From: Erythrobacteraceae bacterium
GTDB taxonomy: Bacteria > Pseudomonadota > Alphaproteobacteria > Sphingomonadales > Sphingomonadaceae
Direction of reading: 5' to 3'
Length of the DNA: 51,006 nucleotides
Assembly: GCA_027489065.1 (NCBI GenBank)
Contig: JAIYAM010000020.1
Span: forward strand, 1-51,006
Part shown: piece by piece, positions 8,023 through 18,514 of the stretch
How the letters are laid out: each line of letters begins with the position of its first letter
Numbering within the stretch: position 1 is the stretch's first letter
Notes under the pieces: model-generated
What the model was told of the DNA's origin: nothing
The model's database searches: none
What the model saw: only the letters and a program-made list of their open reading frames with translations
Made by a program: the position numbers and the translations under genes

Positions 8023-8981
8023 CACAGCACGTCCTGCGTAGCCTCGCCGAACTGACGCAACCGTTCTTCGCTCTCCCTGAGCGCCGCCTCGGTCTGCATG
8101 CGCTCGGTGACGTCCTGCGCAATCTTGAGCGATCCGGTGAAATTGCCCTGCTGATCCCGGATGGCGATAGTCTGCCCGTCGAGATACACCTGCGAGCCAT
8201 CTTGCCGCCGATGCCAGCGCACATCCGCCGAAGTCCCGTGCTTTCGCACCTCCGACAGTTCATTTGCCGGAACTCCGGCGGCGCGGTCCTCGTCAGTGAA
8301 GATCATGCTGATGGGCTGCCCGATCGCCTCGTCGGACGACCAGCCGAGGATCTCTTGCGCGCCTCCTAACCAGGCGGTGATGCGGTCTTCCGGGTCACAG
8401 ATGACCATGACGTAGGCACGGGCGTTCTCGATCAGTTGCAACCGCTCGTCGGACACCTTCAGCGCCGAAGCCGTCTTGAGCCGCTCGATGGCCGGGCCGA
8501 GGATCATCGCGTAGGTTTTCAGGAACTGCACATCGTGCTCCCCGAAAGCTCGCGGATGGCGCGAGTCGACCTGCAGGAGGCCGTACGGCACACGCCCGGA
8601 CAGGAAGATCGGAACATTGACCATCGCGACCACTCCGTGATCGATCAGGAACTGCGGAAATTCGAACCGGTCTTCGCAACTGATGTCCTGTGTGATCACC
8701 GGTTCGGACTTCGCAATGGCGAAGGCTTCGGAGGACGTTTCCGACAGATTGATCCGCGCCTCGCCGACCACGCCCGGTTTCCAGCCCACGCCTGCACGGA
8801 CCAGCCCGGTGTCGCTGGAGCGATCGATCTCGATCACCTTGGCAAGATCGACGCCCAAGCCTTGCGCAACGAGGCGGCATGCTTCGTTGAGAATATCGTC
8901 CAGCCCGTTATGGTCGAGAACGAAGTCCCCGAATTGGGAAAGCGAGTGTTGATATCGTTCGGTTTGCGATGCGCTGGCCAT
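8022..8981 (-). CDS. GAF-PAS sensor protein (N-terminal part of a split sensor kinase)
   Basis: 319 residues. A GAF domain spans about 15-170 (VVAMVNVPIFLSGRVPYGLLQV is typical of its core), followed by a PAS/PAC domain at about 180-300 ending in KIAQDVTERMQ. The last residues, EERLRQFGEATQDVL, are the opening helix of another PAS domain that continues in the next gene. It has no kinase or output domain of its own. I start at ATG 8981, where GAF-type similarity begins; an upstream frame to 9059 looks spurious. Stop and next start overlap as TGATG, so reinitiation could still yield both halves. Confidence 0.78.
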   Translation of the reverse strand: MASASQTERYQHSLSQFGDFVLDHNGLDDILNEACRLVAQGLGVDLAKVIEIDRSSDTGLVRAGVGWKPGVVGEARINLSETSSEAFAIAKSEPVITQDISCEDRFEFPQFLIDHGVVAMVNVPIFLSGRVPYGLLQVDSRHPRAFGEHDVQFLKTYAMILGPAIERLKTASALKVSDERLQLIENARAYVMVICDPEDRITAWLGGAQEILGWSSDEAIGQPISMIFTDEDRAAGVPANELSEVRKHGTSADVRWHRRQDGSQVYLDGQTIAIRDQQGNFTGSLKIAQDVTERMQTEAALRESEERLRQFGEATQDVL

Positions 8982-9059
8982 GATTTGCTTTGCAACTGGT
9001 TCCTGATGGCACTGGCGGCTTCGCTCGACACTGGCGATTTGCCCCAGGCGTGTTCCCAA

Positions 9060-9374
9060 AAAGCACCTCGGCTTCCCGCCGGTTCGTCACGTCCAGATCC
9101 GATGGCGTCATCGGATCAGCAGGACCGCAGCGGCGCGCTGCCGGATCAAGGTGCCTGACCTGCGTAAATTGACGACAACGCACGGTTATCACATGGATTG
9201 CAGTTCTCGTTTCTTTTCGATCGAACAGCGCTTTAGCTTGTCCGACCGCACGAGACGGCAGGCTTCTGGTCCGGTGTCCGACCCGGAGAAGTGCCTAGGG
9301 CACCGGGATGTACGCTTAAGACTTAGGGTTAATAACCGCTCCCCATCGACCATCGAATATCCATCGGGGGACCA
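9060..9374. other. Intergenic region between divergent sensor and methyltransferase genes
   Basis: No credible gene. Two dyads stand out: GTGCC-TAG-GGCAC (9291-9303) and GGTTA-A-TAACC (9327-9337), the second in an AT-rich patch shortly upstream of the methyltransferase gene. Either may be an operator. Confidence 0.4.
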
Positions 9375-10760
9375 ATGACACAATCTACGCCAGATACCGC
9401 AGCCGTCCGCATCATGCTTGAGGAGGCGATGCGACTTCAGGAAGCCGGAAACCTGGCGGCAGCGGAACCTCGCTACCGGATGGTCATGGAACACGGTTAC
9501 CGTCTCGCCGAAGTACTGCCGATCCTCGCCGGCATTCTGGGGCAGCGCGGCGCGAATGATGAAGCGCTGGAGCTTTGGAACAGAGTGCTCGCCATCGCTC
9601 CCGATCACGCCGTCGCTCACCATGAGATAGGCCTGATCTACGGCCGCACCGGGCGCACCGATCTTGCCATTGCATCGCTCGAGGCGAGTTGCGCGGCGGA
9701 CCCGACGAACCCCGTTGCCGCCAACAACCTTGCCGTGATCCTTGCCGATGCGGGGCGCAAGAATGAGGCGTTCGAGCAATTCACCCGGGCCCTCGCCTTG
9801 CAGCCGGGCAACATTCACATCGAGCACCAGCTTCGGCGGCTGAGCGCCGAGATCGTGCCCTTCTGGCATATCCCCATGCTCAATGACGAGCGGCGCAATG
9901 CAGCGTTCGAGGCGGCGATCAAGGCCGCCGTCGAGACTGCAGGGCCGGGTGCCAGCGTCCTCGATATCGGCACCGGAAGCGGGTTGCTGGCGATGATGGC
10001 GGCGCGCGCCGGGGCACGGCGGGTCACAGCCTGCGAGATGGTGCCGATCATCGCCGCGATGGCGCGCAGGATCATCGCCGATAATGGCTATGCCGAATGC
10101 ATCGCAGTGCACGCCGCACCTTCCGGCGAGCTGCGGGTGGGTGAACACCTCGATGAGCGCGCCGACATTCTCGTTTCGGAAATCCTCTCCAGCGACCTGT
10201 TGACCGAGCGGATTATCGATACCTTCGAGGACGCCCATGCACGCCTGCTCAAGCCTGGCGCAACCGTCATCCCGCGCGCCGCTTCCGCCGTCGGCTGTCT
10301 CGTCGAGAGCGCCGTGCTGGCCGACTACGTCTTCGTCGACCGTGTGTCCGGCTTCGATGTATCCCGCTTCGGTGCCTTCGCAGCGCAGAAGCTGCCGATC
10401 CATGGCACGATGACCGACTGGCGGCGCCTTTCGGGCGACATCGAACTGCTCCGGATCGATCTGGCCCGCAAGCGCCACGAGAGCCAGCTCGATCTGCTCA
10501 GCATCGATGTGGTGGAGGACGGCATCGCCACCGGCATCGTGCAGTGGATGCAGGTCGATCTGGCCGAGGGCATCACATTCGACAATCACCCGGACGGCTA
10601 CACCGACGGCGGGTGGCTGCAGGTCCTGCATACCTTCCCCGAACCCATGGCCGTGCGCGCCGGAGAAACGCTCAACCTCGCGGTGGGCCACGACCGGGTG
10701 ACGCTTATCCTGCGCCCGCTCGAGGTTGTCGCGGCTGGGGTCGAGGCGCAGGTGGCCTGA
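9375..10760 (+). CDS. TPR-containing PRMT-like SAM-dependent methyltransferase
   Basis: 461 residues. Residues 1-145 form TPR-like helical repeats (LQEAGNLAAAEPRYRMV; LWNRVLAIAPDHAVAHHEIG). From about 190 comes a methyltransferase fold with motif I VLDIGTGSGLLAMMAARAGA, acidic ribose-binding residue in VTACEMVP, and the SEILSS segment at the place of the double-Glu loop of protein arginine methyltransferases. A beta-barrel-like C-terminal half follows. The layout suggests a PRMT7-like protein methyltransferase, uncommon in bacteria. ATG 9375 has GGGGGA upstream at good spacing. Target unknown; a small-molecule methyltransferase is not excluded. Confidence 0.78.
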   Translation: MTQSTPDTAAVRIMLEEAMRLQEAGNLAAAEPRYRMVMEHGYRLAEVLPILAGILGQRGANDEALELWNRVLAIAPDHAVAHHEIGLIYGRTGRTDLAIASLEASCAADPTNPVAANNLAVILADAGRKNEAFEQFTRALALQPGNIHIEHQLRRLSAEIVPFWHIPMLNDERRNAAFEAAIKAAVETAGPGASVLDIGTGSGLLAMMAARAGARRVTACEMVPIIAAMARRIIADNGYAECIAVHAAPSGELRVGEHLDERADILVSEILSSDLLTERIIDTFEDAHARLLKPGATVIPRAASAVGCLVESAVLADYVFVDRVSGFDVSRFGAFAAQKLPIHGTMTDWRRLSGDIELLRIDLARKRHESQLDLLSIDVVEDGIATGIVQWMQVDLAEGITFDNHPDGYTDGGWLQVLHTFPEPMAVRAGETLNLAVGHDRVTLILRPLEVVAAGVEAQVA

Positions 10761-10762
10761 TC

Positions 10763-10792
10763 GCCGTCTGGCGACCACCCACCGGCGACGGC
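10763..10792. terminator. Possible bidirectional hairpin between convergent genes
   Basis: Arms GCCGTC (10763-10768) and GACGGC (10787-10792) can pair, with further partial pairing inside, in the 32 nt between converging genes. There is no T-run on either side, so termination is only suggested by position. Confidence 0.3.
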
Positions 10793-12205
10793 CTAGAAGT
10801 GCAGCGCCCGCCCGTAGGCGTTGAGCACGCTTTCGTGCATCATCTCCGAGAGAGTCGGATGCGGGAAGACGGTCTGCATCAGCTCGGCCTCAGTCGTCTC
10901 GAGCACCTTGCCCACGGTGTAACCCTGGATCAGCTCGGTGACTTCCGCGCCGACCATGTGTGCGCCGAGCAGCTCGCCGGTCTTGGCGTCGAAGATCGTC
11001 TTGATGAAGCCCTCCGCCTCGCCGAGCGCGATGGCCTTGCCGTTGCCGATGAAGGGGAAGTTGCCGACCTTGACCTCGTAACCCGCCTCCTTCGCCTTGG
11101 CTTCGGTCATGCCGACCGATGCGACCTGAGGGTGGCAATAGGTGCACCCGGGAATCGCAAAGCGGTTCAAGGGGTGCGGGTGCACCTCGGTGTTGCCGAG
11201 CTCCTTGGCGATGGCCTCGGCCGCGGTCACGCCCTCGTGGCTCGCCTTGTGCGCCAGCCACGGGCCGGGCGTGCAGTCGCCGATCGCCCACAGGCCCTGG
11301 GCCTTCGTGCGCCCATAGGGGTCGATCTGGATGAAGCCGCGCTCCATGTCGACATGACCTTCAAGCCCGATGTTCTCGGTGTTCGGGACGATCCCGATGG
11401 CGACGATCACATGCGTGAATTCGCTCGCCGCGCTGTTGCCGGTCTTGTCCTTGATGGTGGCGGTGATGCCGCTCTCGGAGACCTTCAGCGCCTCGACTCC
11501 GGCCCCGGTCATGATGTTGATGCCCTGCTTGCGCAGCGACTTTTCGAGGAAGGTCGACACGTCGGCGTCTTCGACCGGCACGATCCGGTCGAGCATCTCG
11601 ACCACGGTCACTTCGCTGCCAATATCGTTGTAGAAGCTCGCGAACTCGATGCCGATTGCGCCCGACCCGATCACCAGCAGCTTGGCGGGCAGTTCGGTCG
11701 GGGTCATGGCGTGACGATAGGTCCAGACGCGCTTGCCGTCGGTGGAGGCGAACGGCAGATCGCGGGCGCGCGCGCCGGTGGCGACGATGACGTGCTTGGC
11801 CGAGAGCTGTTCTTCGCCCTTGTCCGATGTGACAGTCAGAGATGTCGGCCCGGTCAGGCGCCCCTCGCCCATGTGCACGGTGATCTTGTTCTTCTTCATC
11901 AGGTGCGTGACGCCCTGATTGAGCTGCTTGGCCACCCCGCGGCTGCGCTTCACGATGGCCGCAAGGTCCGCCTCGATCTCGCCTGCGACCTTCAGGCCAT
12001 AGTCGCCCGCGTGCTGCATGTAGTGGAAGATCTCGGCCGAGCGCAGCATCGCCTTGGTCGGGATGCAGCCCCAGTTGAGACAGATCCCGCCGAGATTTTC
12101 GCGTTCCACGATCGCGGTCTTCAGCCCAAGCTGCGCACAGCGGATCGCCGCGACATAGCCGCCGGGGCCCGAGCCCAGCACGATCACGTCATAGTCATTG
12201 GCCAT
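10793..12205 (-). CDS. lpdA: Dihydrolipoyl dehydrogenase (E3)
   Basis: 470 residues. Reoxidises dihydrolipoyl groups of 2-oxoacid dehydrogenase complexes using FAD and NAD+. FAD motif VIVLGSGPGGYVAAI at the N-terminus, redox disulfide GGICLNWGCIPTKAML, NAD motif LLVIGSGAIGIEFASF, and the C-terminal catalytic pair in HPHPTLSE are all intact. Start chosen at ATG 12205, eight bases after AAGGA; an earlier ATG at 12211 is too close to that site. It overlaps the upstream thioesterase gene by 11 nt and lies downstream of the E2 gene, fitting service to the pyruvate dehydrogenase complex. Confidence 0.96.
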   Translation of the reverse strand: MANDYDVIVLGSGPGGYVAAIRCAQLGLKTAIVERENLGGICLNWGCIPTKAMLRSAEIFHYMQHAGDYGLKVAGEIEADLAAIVKRSRGVAKQLNQGVTHLMKKNKITVHMGEGRLTGPTSLTVTSDKGEEQLSAKHVIVATGARARDLPFASTDGKRVWTYRHAMTPTELPAKLLVIGSGAIGIEFASFYNDIGSEVTVVEMLDRIVPVEDADVSTFLEKSLRKQGINIMTGAGVEALKVSESGITATIKDKTGNSAASEFTHVIVAIGIVPNTENIGLEGHVDMERGFIQIDPYGRTKAQGLWAIGDCTPGPWLAHKASHEGVTAAEAIAKELGNTEVHPHPLNRFAIPGCTYCHPQVASVGMTEAKAKEAGYEVKVGNFPFIGNGKAIALGEAEGFIKTIFDAKTGELLGAHMVGAEVTELIQGYTVGKVLETTEAELMQTVFPHPTLSEMMHESVLNAYGRALHF

Positions 12206-12605
12206 TGTCATTGTCCTTGGGGAGGAGAAGCGTCTCATTGACGGCGATCGCGCGCGGGCGGTTGTCCTCGCCGATCAGAACGAACTTGAAGGTGCCCTCG
12301 GCGACCTTGGTGGTGGCCTCGCCATTGCGCTCGCGGGCGATGGCTTCGGCGGCGATAGTCATCGAGGTGGTGCCGGTGGCGAGGACCTCGCAATAGACAG
12401 AGAGCTCGTCGCCGACCGCCATCGCGCCCGGAAAGGCAAAGTCGGTCGCCGAGACGACCACGGCCTTGCCTTGCCCGATCCGGCTCGCAAGGCTGCCCGC
12501 GCCCAGTGCCATCTGCGCCATCAGCCACCCGCCGAACACACCGCCGTAGGGGTTGGTGTCGGCGGGCATGGCGGTAGCCCTGATCGTCAGCTCGCCCGAT
12601 GGCAT
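12195..12605 (-). CDS. Acyl-CoA thioesterase, hotdog fold (YciA-like)
   Basis: 136 residues. The N-terminal pattern DTNPYGGVFGGWLMAQM is the hotdog helix-and-strand signature of YciA-type acyl-CoA hydrolases, with the Asn/Gly-rich turn that forms the active site. Probably cytosolic and active on short or medium acyl-CoA. Sandwiched between the E2 and E3 genes with overlap to lpdA, hence co-expressed with the pyruvate dehydrogenase branch; a role in draining acyl-CoA is inference. Confidence 0.87.
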   Translation of the reverse strand: MPSGELTIRATAMPADTNPYGGVFGGWLMAQMALGAGSLASRIGQGKAVVVSATDFAFPGAMAVGDELSVYCEVLATGTTSMTIAAEAIARERNGEATTKVAEGTFKFVLIGEDNRPRAIAVNETLLLPKDNDNGQ

Positions 12606-12609
12606 GGGA

Positions 12610-14070
<1,461 letters not shown>

Positions 14071-14227
14071 GATCCGCTGAAACTCCCGTATCCGATCTTG
14101 CCGCCGTCTCTGGCCAATTCCCTAGCGTCGGGCAAGGGGCTCGATGGGGTTTGGGGCTCGGGACTTGCCAATCCATACGAATGCATCGATACCTGCGTCC
14201 CATAGGCGCTGCCAAAGGGGCTCGGAC

Positions 14228-14680
14228 ATGCGCACATTTCTGGTCATCATCGACGAAAGCGAAGAGGCGACCGCAGCTTTGCGCTATGCTGCGCGGCGGG
14301 CGGCGGCTGTCGGCGGCGCGGTCCACCTGCTCGCGCTGGTGCCGCAGCAGAATTTCTCCGCCTTCGGTGCGGTGCAGGCGACGATCGAGGCCGAGGCGCG
14401 GGACCGGGCCGAAATGCTGGCGCATGGCGTTGCCGGCAACCTGCTTGCGACAAGCGGCATCATGCCGACCATCTCGGTGAAAATCGGCCAGGGGCAGAAG
14501 ATCGTCAGCGAGTTCCTCGCCGAACATGCCGAAGTCGCCGCTCTGGTGCTGGGCGCGGCCAAGGGCGCGGCGCCCGGGCCACTGGTGACGCATTTTTCGG
14601 CATCGGCGGGGAACCTGCCCTGCCCGCTTTACATCATCCCTGCCGACTACGACGAGACCAGCAGCGACAACGCGGCATAG
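14228..14680 (+). CDS. Universal stress protein family protein
   Basis: 150 residues, UspA-like alpha/beta fold: MRTFLVIIDESEEATAALRY is the first strand and helix with the nucleotide-binding Asp, and VAALVLGAAKGAAPGPLV occupies the place of the GxxGxxxxxxxxGS phosphate loop, though the last Gly-Ser is altered to THFSASAG. ATG 14228 follows GGGG at seven bases. It is divergent from the E2 gene and converges on RNase R. ATP binding is uncertain because the loop is imperfect. Confidence 0.82.
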   Translation: MRTFLVIIDESEEATAALRYAARRAAAVGGAVHLLALVPQQNFSAFGAVQATIEAEARDRAEMLAHGVAGNLLATSGIMPTISVKIGQGQKIVSEFLAEHAEVAALVLGAAKGAAPGPLVTHFSASAGNLPCPLYIIPADYDETSSDNAA

Positions 14681-14699
14681 GGCGCTACTTCTTGCGCCC
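14680..14699. terminator. Possible hairpin shared by two converging genes
   Basis: GGGCGC (14680-14685) and GCGCCC (14694-14699) form a perfect six-base stem with an eight-base loop over the last base of one stop codon and the end of the converging RNase R gene. No T-run is present. Confidence 0.3.
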
Positions 14700-16994
14700 C
14701 TGATGCCGGATGTTGCCGGGACGTCCACGCTGGCCGACCATGAACTTGCCCGCTTTCTTCGGCGGGCCGCCCGATCCGCGCCGCCGCTCTTCCGGGCGGG
14801 CCCCGCGCGGTTCGATCGCACCTGCGTCCCTGTCGGGCAGCACGAACTTGAGCGATCCGGTCAGTGCGTTGGCTTCGGCAAGGCGCAGCTTCAGGCGGTC
14901 CCCGCTCGCATATGTCGTCCCGCTATCGGTCCCGACCAGCGCCTTGGCCGCTTCCTCATAGCGGAAGTACTCGCCGCCGAGCGTCGAGATCGGCACAAGC
15001 CCGTCTCCGCCCAGACCGACAATGGTGGCGAAGAAGCCGAAGGACTGCACCCCGGTGATGCGCGTCTCGAACACCTCGCCCACCCGGCCCGAGAGCCAGG
15101 CGGCGACATAGCGGTCGATGGTGTCGCGCTCGGCCTCCATCGCGCGGCGCTCGGTCTGGCTGATCGCGTCCGAGACCTGCTCGAGGCTCGCCCGGTCACG
15201 ATCCGAAAGCCCGCTGGTCGGCGGGATCGAGCCCGGTGGGGCAGGCTGTTCGAGCTTGTAGGCGTCGACCAGAGCGCGGTGGACCAGAAGGTCGGAATAG
15301 CGGCGGATTGGCGAGGTGAAGTGCGCGTAGGAGCCGAGGGCGAGGCCGAAGTGCCCGGCATTGGCGGGGCCGTAATAGGCCTGCGTCTGGCTGCGCAGCA
15401 CGGCCTCCATCACCAGCGCCTTTTCGGCTTCGTCCGCGATGTCCTTGAGCATGCGGTTGAAGAGACCCGGCGTCACCACCTGGCCCAGCGCGAGCTTCTT
15501 GCCCATCGTCGCGAGGTAATCGCGCAAGGCGATGAGCTTCTCGCGGCTCGGCGGTTCGTGGATGCGGTAGACGACCGGGGCGGTCTTCGCCTCCAGCGCC
15601 TTCGCGGCGGCAACGTTTGCGGCGATCATGAAGTCCTCGACCACGCGGTGCGCATCGAGACGTTCGCGAATGGCGATCTCGGCGATCTGCCCTTTCTCGT
15701 CGAGGACGACGCGGCGCTCGGGCAATTCGAGTTCGAGCGGATCGCGGGCATTGCGGGCGGCGGCGAGCGCCTTCCACGCTTCCCAAAGGTTGGCGAGATA
15801 TTCAGGCGGGTTGCCTGTATCCACCGCGGCCTGCGCGTCCTCGTAAGCGATATTGTGCGCAATCCGCACCAGCGCGCGGGTGAAGCGGAAGCTCGAGACC
15901 TTGCCATCGGCGTTGATGTGGAGGTGGCAGGCCATCGTCGCCCGGTCCTCGCCCTCCTTCAAGGAGCAGACATCGGCGCTGAGCACCTCGGGGAGCATCG
16001 GCACGACGCGGTCGGGGAAGTAGACCGAATTGCCGCGCTTTCTCGCCTCGCGATCGAGCGCCGAGCCGGGGCGAACGTAGAAGCTGACATCGGCGATGGC
16101 GACCACGGCGTTGAAGCCGCCCTGCCCGTCCGGCTCGGCCCAGATCGCGTCATCGTGGTCGCGTGCGTCGGCGGGGTCGATCGCGACGATCGGCAGATGC
16201 CGCAGATCTTCGCGCGCCTTTTCGGAGAGCTTGAGCTTGGCCGCGCGCGGGGCTTCCTCAAGGGTCTCCTCGGGGAAAATGTGCGGGATGCCGTGCTTGG
16301 CGATGGCGATGAGGCTGAAGCTGCGCGTGGCGAGCGGATCGCCCACCACCTCGACCACCTTGACGCCCGCCCGCTCGGAGCGCCCGACGCGTTCGGCGAT
16401 TACCAGCTGGCCCGCTTCAGCCGAGCCAAGATCGGCAATGGGCGATGACTGGCGCACCCGCTTGTCGACCGGCGCGAGCCAGGCCTTACCGGTCTTGTCG
16501 ACCTCTACCACGCCCATCAGCCCTTCAGTGCGGGCGGGGAGCTTTTTCATAGCGAAGGCAACCCAGCCTCGCTCGGTCTCCTCGGTCCGGGCGAGGATGC
16601 GGTCGCCGCGCTTCAGAGCCGGGGGGCGCTTGGCGTTCCTGGTATTGGGGCGCACCTTGGGTTCGCGAACGATCAGGCGCGGCGGTTTGCCGGGAGCTTC
16701 CGGGTCCCAGTTGTCGGGTTCGGCGATCAACTCGCCCTCGTCGATATCGACGATCTTCAAGGTGGTGACCTTGGGCACCCCGCCCATCCGGTGAAAGGCG
16801 CTTTTCGAGCCGTCGATCAGGCCATCCTCGGCCATGTCCTTCAGCAGCGCCTTGAGCTTGATCTTCTCCTGCCCCTTCAGCCCGAAGGCCTTGGCGATCT
16901 CGCGCTTGCCCGCGGGAATGTCGGAGGACTGGATGAAGTCGAGCACCTGTTGGGCGCTCGGCATTCCTTGGGGGAGCTTGGGAGGTTTGGGCAT
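14685..16994 (-). CDS. rnr: Ribonuclease R
   Basis: 769 residues. 3'-to-5' exoribonuclease of structured RNA. N-terminal winged-helix (VLDFIQSSDIPAGKREIAKA), cold-shock-like domain, RNB catalytic core with the metal-binding Asp cluster IDPADARDHDDAI, then S1 domain (about 640-720) and a basic tail rich in Arg, Gly and Lys. ATG 16994 is preceded by GGGGAAGG; an upstream in-frame extension to 17210 has no domain and runs into the next gene's end. The RNB and S1 parts are full length. Confidence 0.95.
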   Translation of the reverse strand: MPKPPKLPQGMPSAQQVLDFIQSSDIPAGKREIAKAFGLKGQEKIKLKALLKDMAEDGLIDGSKSAFHRMGGVPKVTTLKIVDIDEGELIAEPDNWDPEAPGKPPRLIVREPKVRPNTRNAKRPPALKRGDRILARTEETERGWVAFAMKKLPARTEGLMGVVEVDKTGKAWLAPVDKRVRQSSPIADLGSAEAGQLVIAERVGRSERAGVKVVEVVGDPLATRSFSLIAIAKHGIPHIFPEETLEEAPRAAKLKLSEKAREDLRHLPIVAIDPADARDHDDAIWAEPDGQGGFNAVVAIADVSFYVRPGSALDREARKRGNSVYFPDRVVPMLPEVLSADVCSLKEGEDRATMACHLHINADGKVSSFRFTRALVRIAHNIAYEDAQAAVDTGNPPEYLANLWEAWKALAAARNARDPLELELPERRVVLDEKGQIAEIAIRERLDAHRVVEDFMIAANVAAAKALEAKTAPVVYRIHEPPSREKLIALRDYLATMGKKLALGQVVTPGLFNRMLKDIADEAEKALVMEAVLRSQTQAYYGPANAGHFGLALGSYAHFTSPIRRYSDLLVHRALVDAYKLEQPAPPGSIPPTSGLSDRDRASLEQVSDAISQTERRAMEAERDTIDRYVAAWLSGRVGEVFETRITGVQSFGFFATIVGLGGDGLVPISTLGGEYFRYEEAAKALVGTDSGTTYASGDRLKLRLAEANALTGSLKFVLPDRDAGAIEPRGARPEERRRGSGGPPKKAGKFMVGQRGRPGNIRHQGRKK

Positions 16995-17109
16995 ACACCT
17001 TCCCCTACCCGTTCGCCCCAAGCTTGTCGAAGGGCTGTCATTCTCTTTTTCAGACGGGCCGCAAGAAAAGGACGGTGCTTCGACACGCTCAGCACCGGCT
17101 GCGGAGACG

Positions 17110-18477
17110 TTACTCTTTCCCCACCGGCGCGAATGCGCCGCCCGGCACGGCGCTGGAGACGGGCGAGCAATATCCGCCCGCACAGGCCGCGACACCGAAC
17201 ATCCAGTCATCGCCGCGCAGCTTCTTCACCTGGCTGAACTGGCGTGCTTGCGCTCCGGCCTCTACGTTGGCGGATGCGGTGCCATCCACGGTGACGAGCG
17301 TCACATCCTTGCCCCAGCGGGGCGCATCAGTCGCGCGCGTGGCAACGGCATAGAGCGACGCTCCCGGCACGGCCTGCCACTTGATCTCCGTGTCCACCCG
17401 CACCGCCGCATCCACCGTCACCTTGGGCGGCATCGGCGCGCGGGCGAGTGCGTCCAAAGCGCGCACATTCAGCTTCGTGACTCCGGCCAGGTACGCGAAG
17501 TCCATCTCCTCGATCGTGTCGCCGTAGAACACGCCGTCCTCGGTGCGCAGGTCCTGGTGCTGGTGGTCATAATCCTCGACTCCCACGGAGAAGCGAATCG
17601 CGGGGTAGCCCTTCTGGAGGAACGGCACCTGATCCCCGCCGCGACCCATGCGGTCGGTGCGCCAGATCTGGCGAACTTGCAGGCCATCGGCGTTCTTCGC
17701 GGCAAGGTCAGCCACCCAGCGCGACAGGTTGCGCGAGGGTGTGTCGTTCTCGCCGCCAAAGCGCGTCGCCGCGGCGCGCAGGCGATCGGTCAGATCGGCG
17801 CGCGGGCCTTCGGAAAAGACGCGCACCACCTTGGGCTCGCAGTAACCGTCCTTGCCGCAGGAATTGCCGACGATGTCGTTGTTGAGCACGGCCTTGACGG
17901 TGAAGCCCTGCGCCTCGGCCCAGTTGGCGAGAATTTGCCCGCCGTGGAGCCCCTGCTCTTCGCCCGAGAGCAGCGCATAGATGATCGTGGTAGGGTATTT
18001 CGCGCCGGTCAGCACCCGTGCGGCCTCGAGCACGAGGGCTGTGCCCGAGCCATCGTCGTTCGCCCCGGGTGCGTCGGAAGTCGCGTCCATCACGTCGCTC
18101 ACCCGGCTGTCGATATGGCCCTGCACGATCACGACCTCATTGGGGCGTTCGGTCCCGCGCTGGATCGCGACCGCGTTGCGCACGAGAGTGGGCGTGGGCA
18201 CGCGCGGGCCGGTGACTGTCTCGCCGACGGGGAGCACCTCCAGGCAACCGCCGCACTTCGCACCGATGCGCTTGAACTCGGCCAGCCCCCAATCGACCGC
18301 TGCGCCGATTCCGCGCTTGGGATCGTCCTGGGCCGACAGGGTGTGGCGGGTGCCGAAGCTCACGAGCTTGGCCACGTCCTTCTCCAGCCTTTCGGCGGAG
18401 ACCTGTTCGGCAGGATGGGTCTGGGCGGCGAGCGGGGCTGCGACAAGCGCGGCGAGCAACAGGGCACGTTTGATCAT
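17110..18477 (-). CDS. Secreted M28-family metallopeptidase
   Basis: 455 residues with a Sec signal peptide (MIKRALLLAALVAAPLAAQ). M28 zinc ligands appear in order: GHIDSR (His, Asp), ANDDGSG (Asp bridging the metals), SGEEQG (catalytic Glu and ligand Glu), NNDIVG (Asp) and HQHQD (His). A C-terminal 100-residue region resembles a fibronectin-type fold (VTVDAAVRVDTEIKW). Probably a periplasmic or secreted aminopeptidase. Start ATG 18477 gives a clean signal peptide. Confidence 0.9.
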   Translation of the reverse strand: MIKRALLLAALVAAPLAAQTHPAEQVSAERLEKDVAKLVSFGTRHTLSAQDDPKRGIGAAVDWGLAEFKRIGAKCGGCLEVLPVGETVTGPRVPTPTLVRNAVAIQRGTERPNEVVIVQGHIDSRVSDVMDATSDAPGANDDGSGTALVLEAARVLTGAKYPTTIIYALLSGEEQGLHGGQILANWAEAQGFTVKAVLNNDIVGNSCGKDGYCEPKVVRVFSEGPRADLTDRLRAAATRFGGENDTPSRNLSRWVADLAAKNADGLQVRQIWRTDRMGRGGDQVPFLQKGYPAIRFSVGVEDYDHQHQDLRTEDGVFYGDTIEEMDFAYLAGVTKLNVRALDALARAPMPPKVTVDAAVRVDTEIKWQAVPGASLYAVATRATDAPRWGKDVTLVTVDGTASANVEAGAQARQFSQVKKLRGDDWMFGVAACAGGYCSPVSSAVPGGAFAPVGKE

Positions 18478-18514
18478 GCTGCCTGTCTGCCCGCGAGCCG
18501 CCTTGCACGCAAGT

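Noticed and set aside
8020..8027. TGA read-through (selenocysteine) linking the two sensor halves
   Set aside because: The halves are in different frames, so read-through in the same frame would not produce the kinase; a frameshift fits better.
10544..12241. Long plus-strand open frame across lpdA
   Set aside because: Antisense to lpdA, whose motifs are all intact; the composition is that of a shadow frame.
14071..14227. Short frames in the gap before the stress-protein gene
   Set aside because: They have no ribosome binding site or family match; treated as intergenic.
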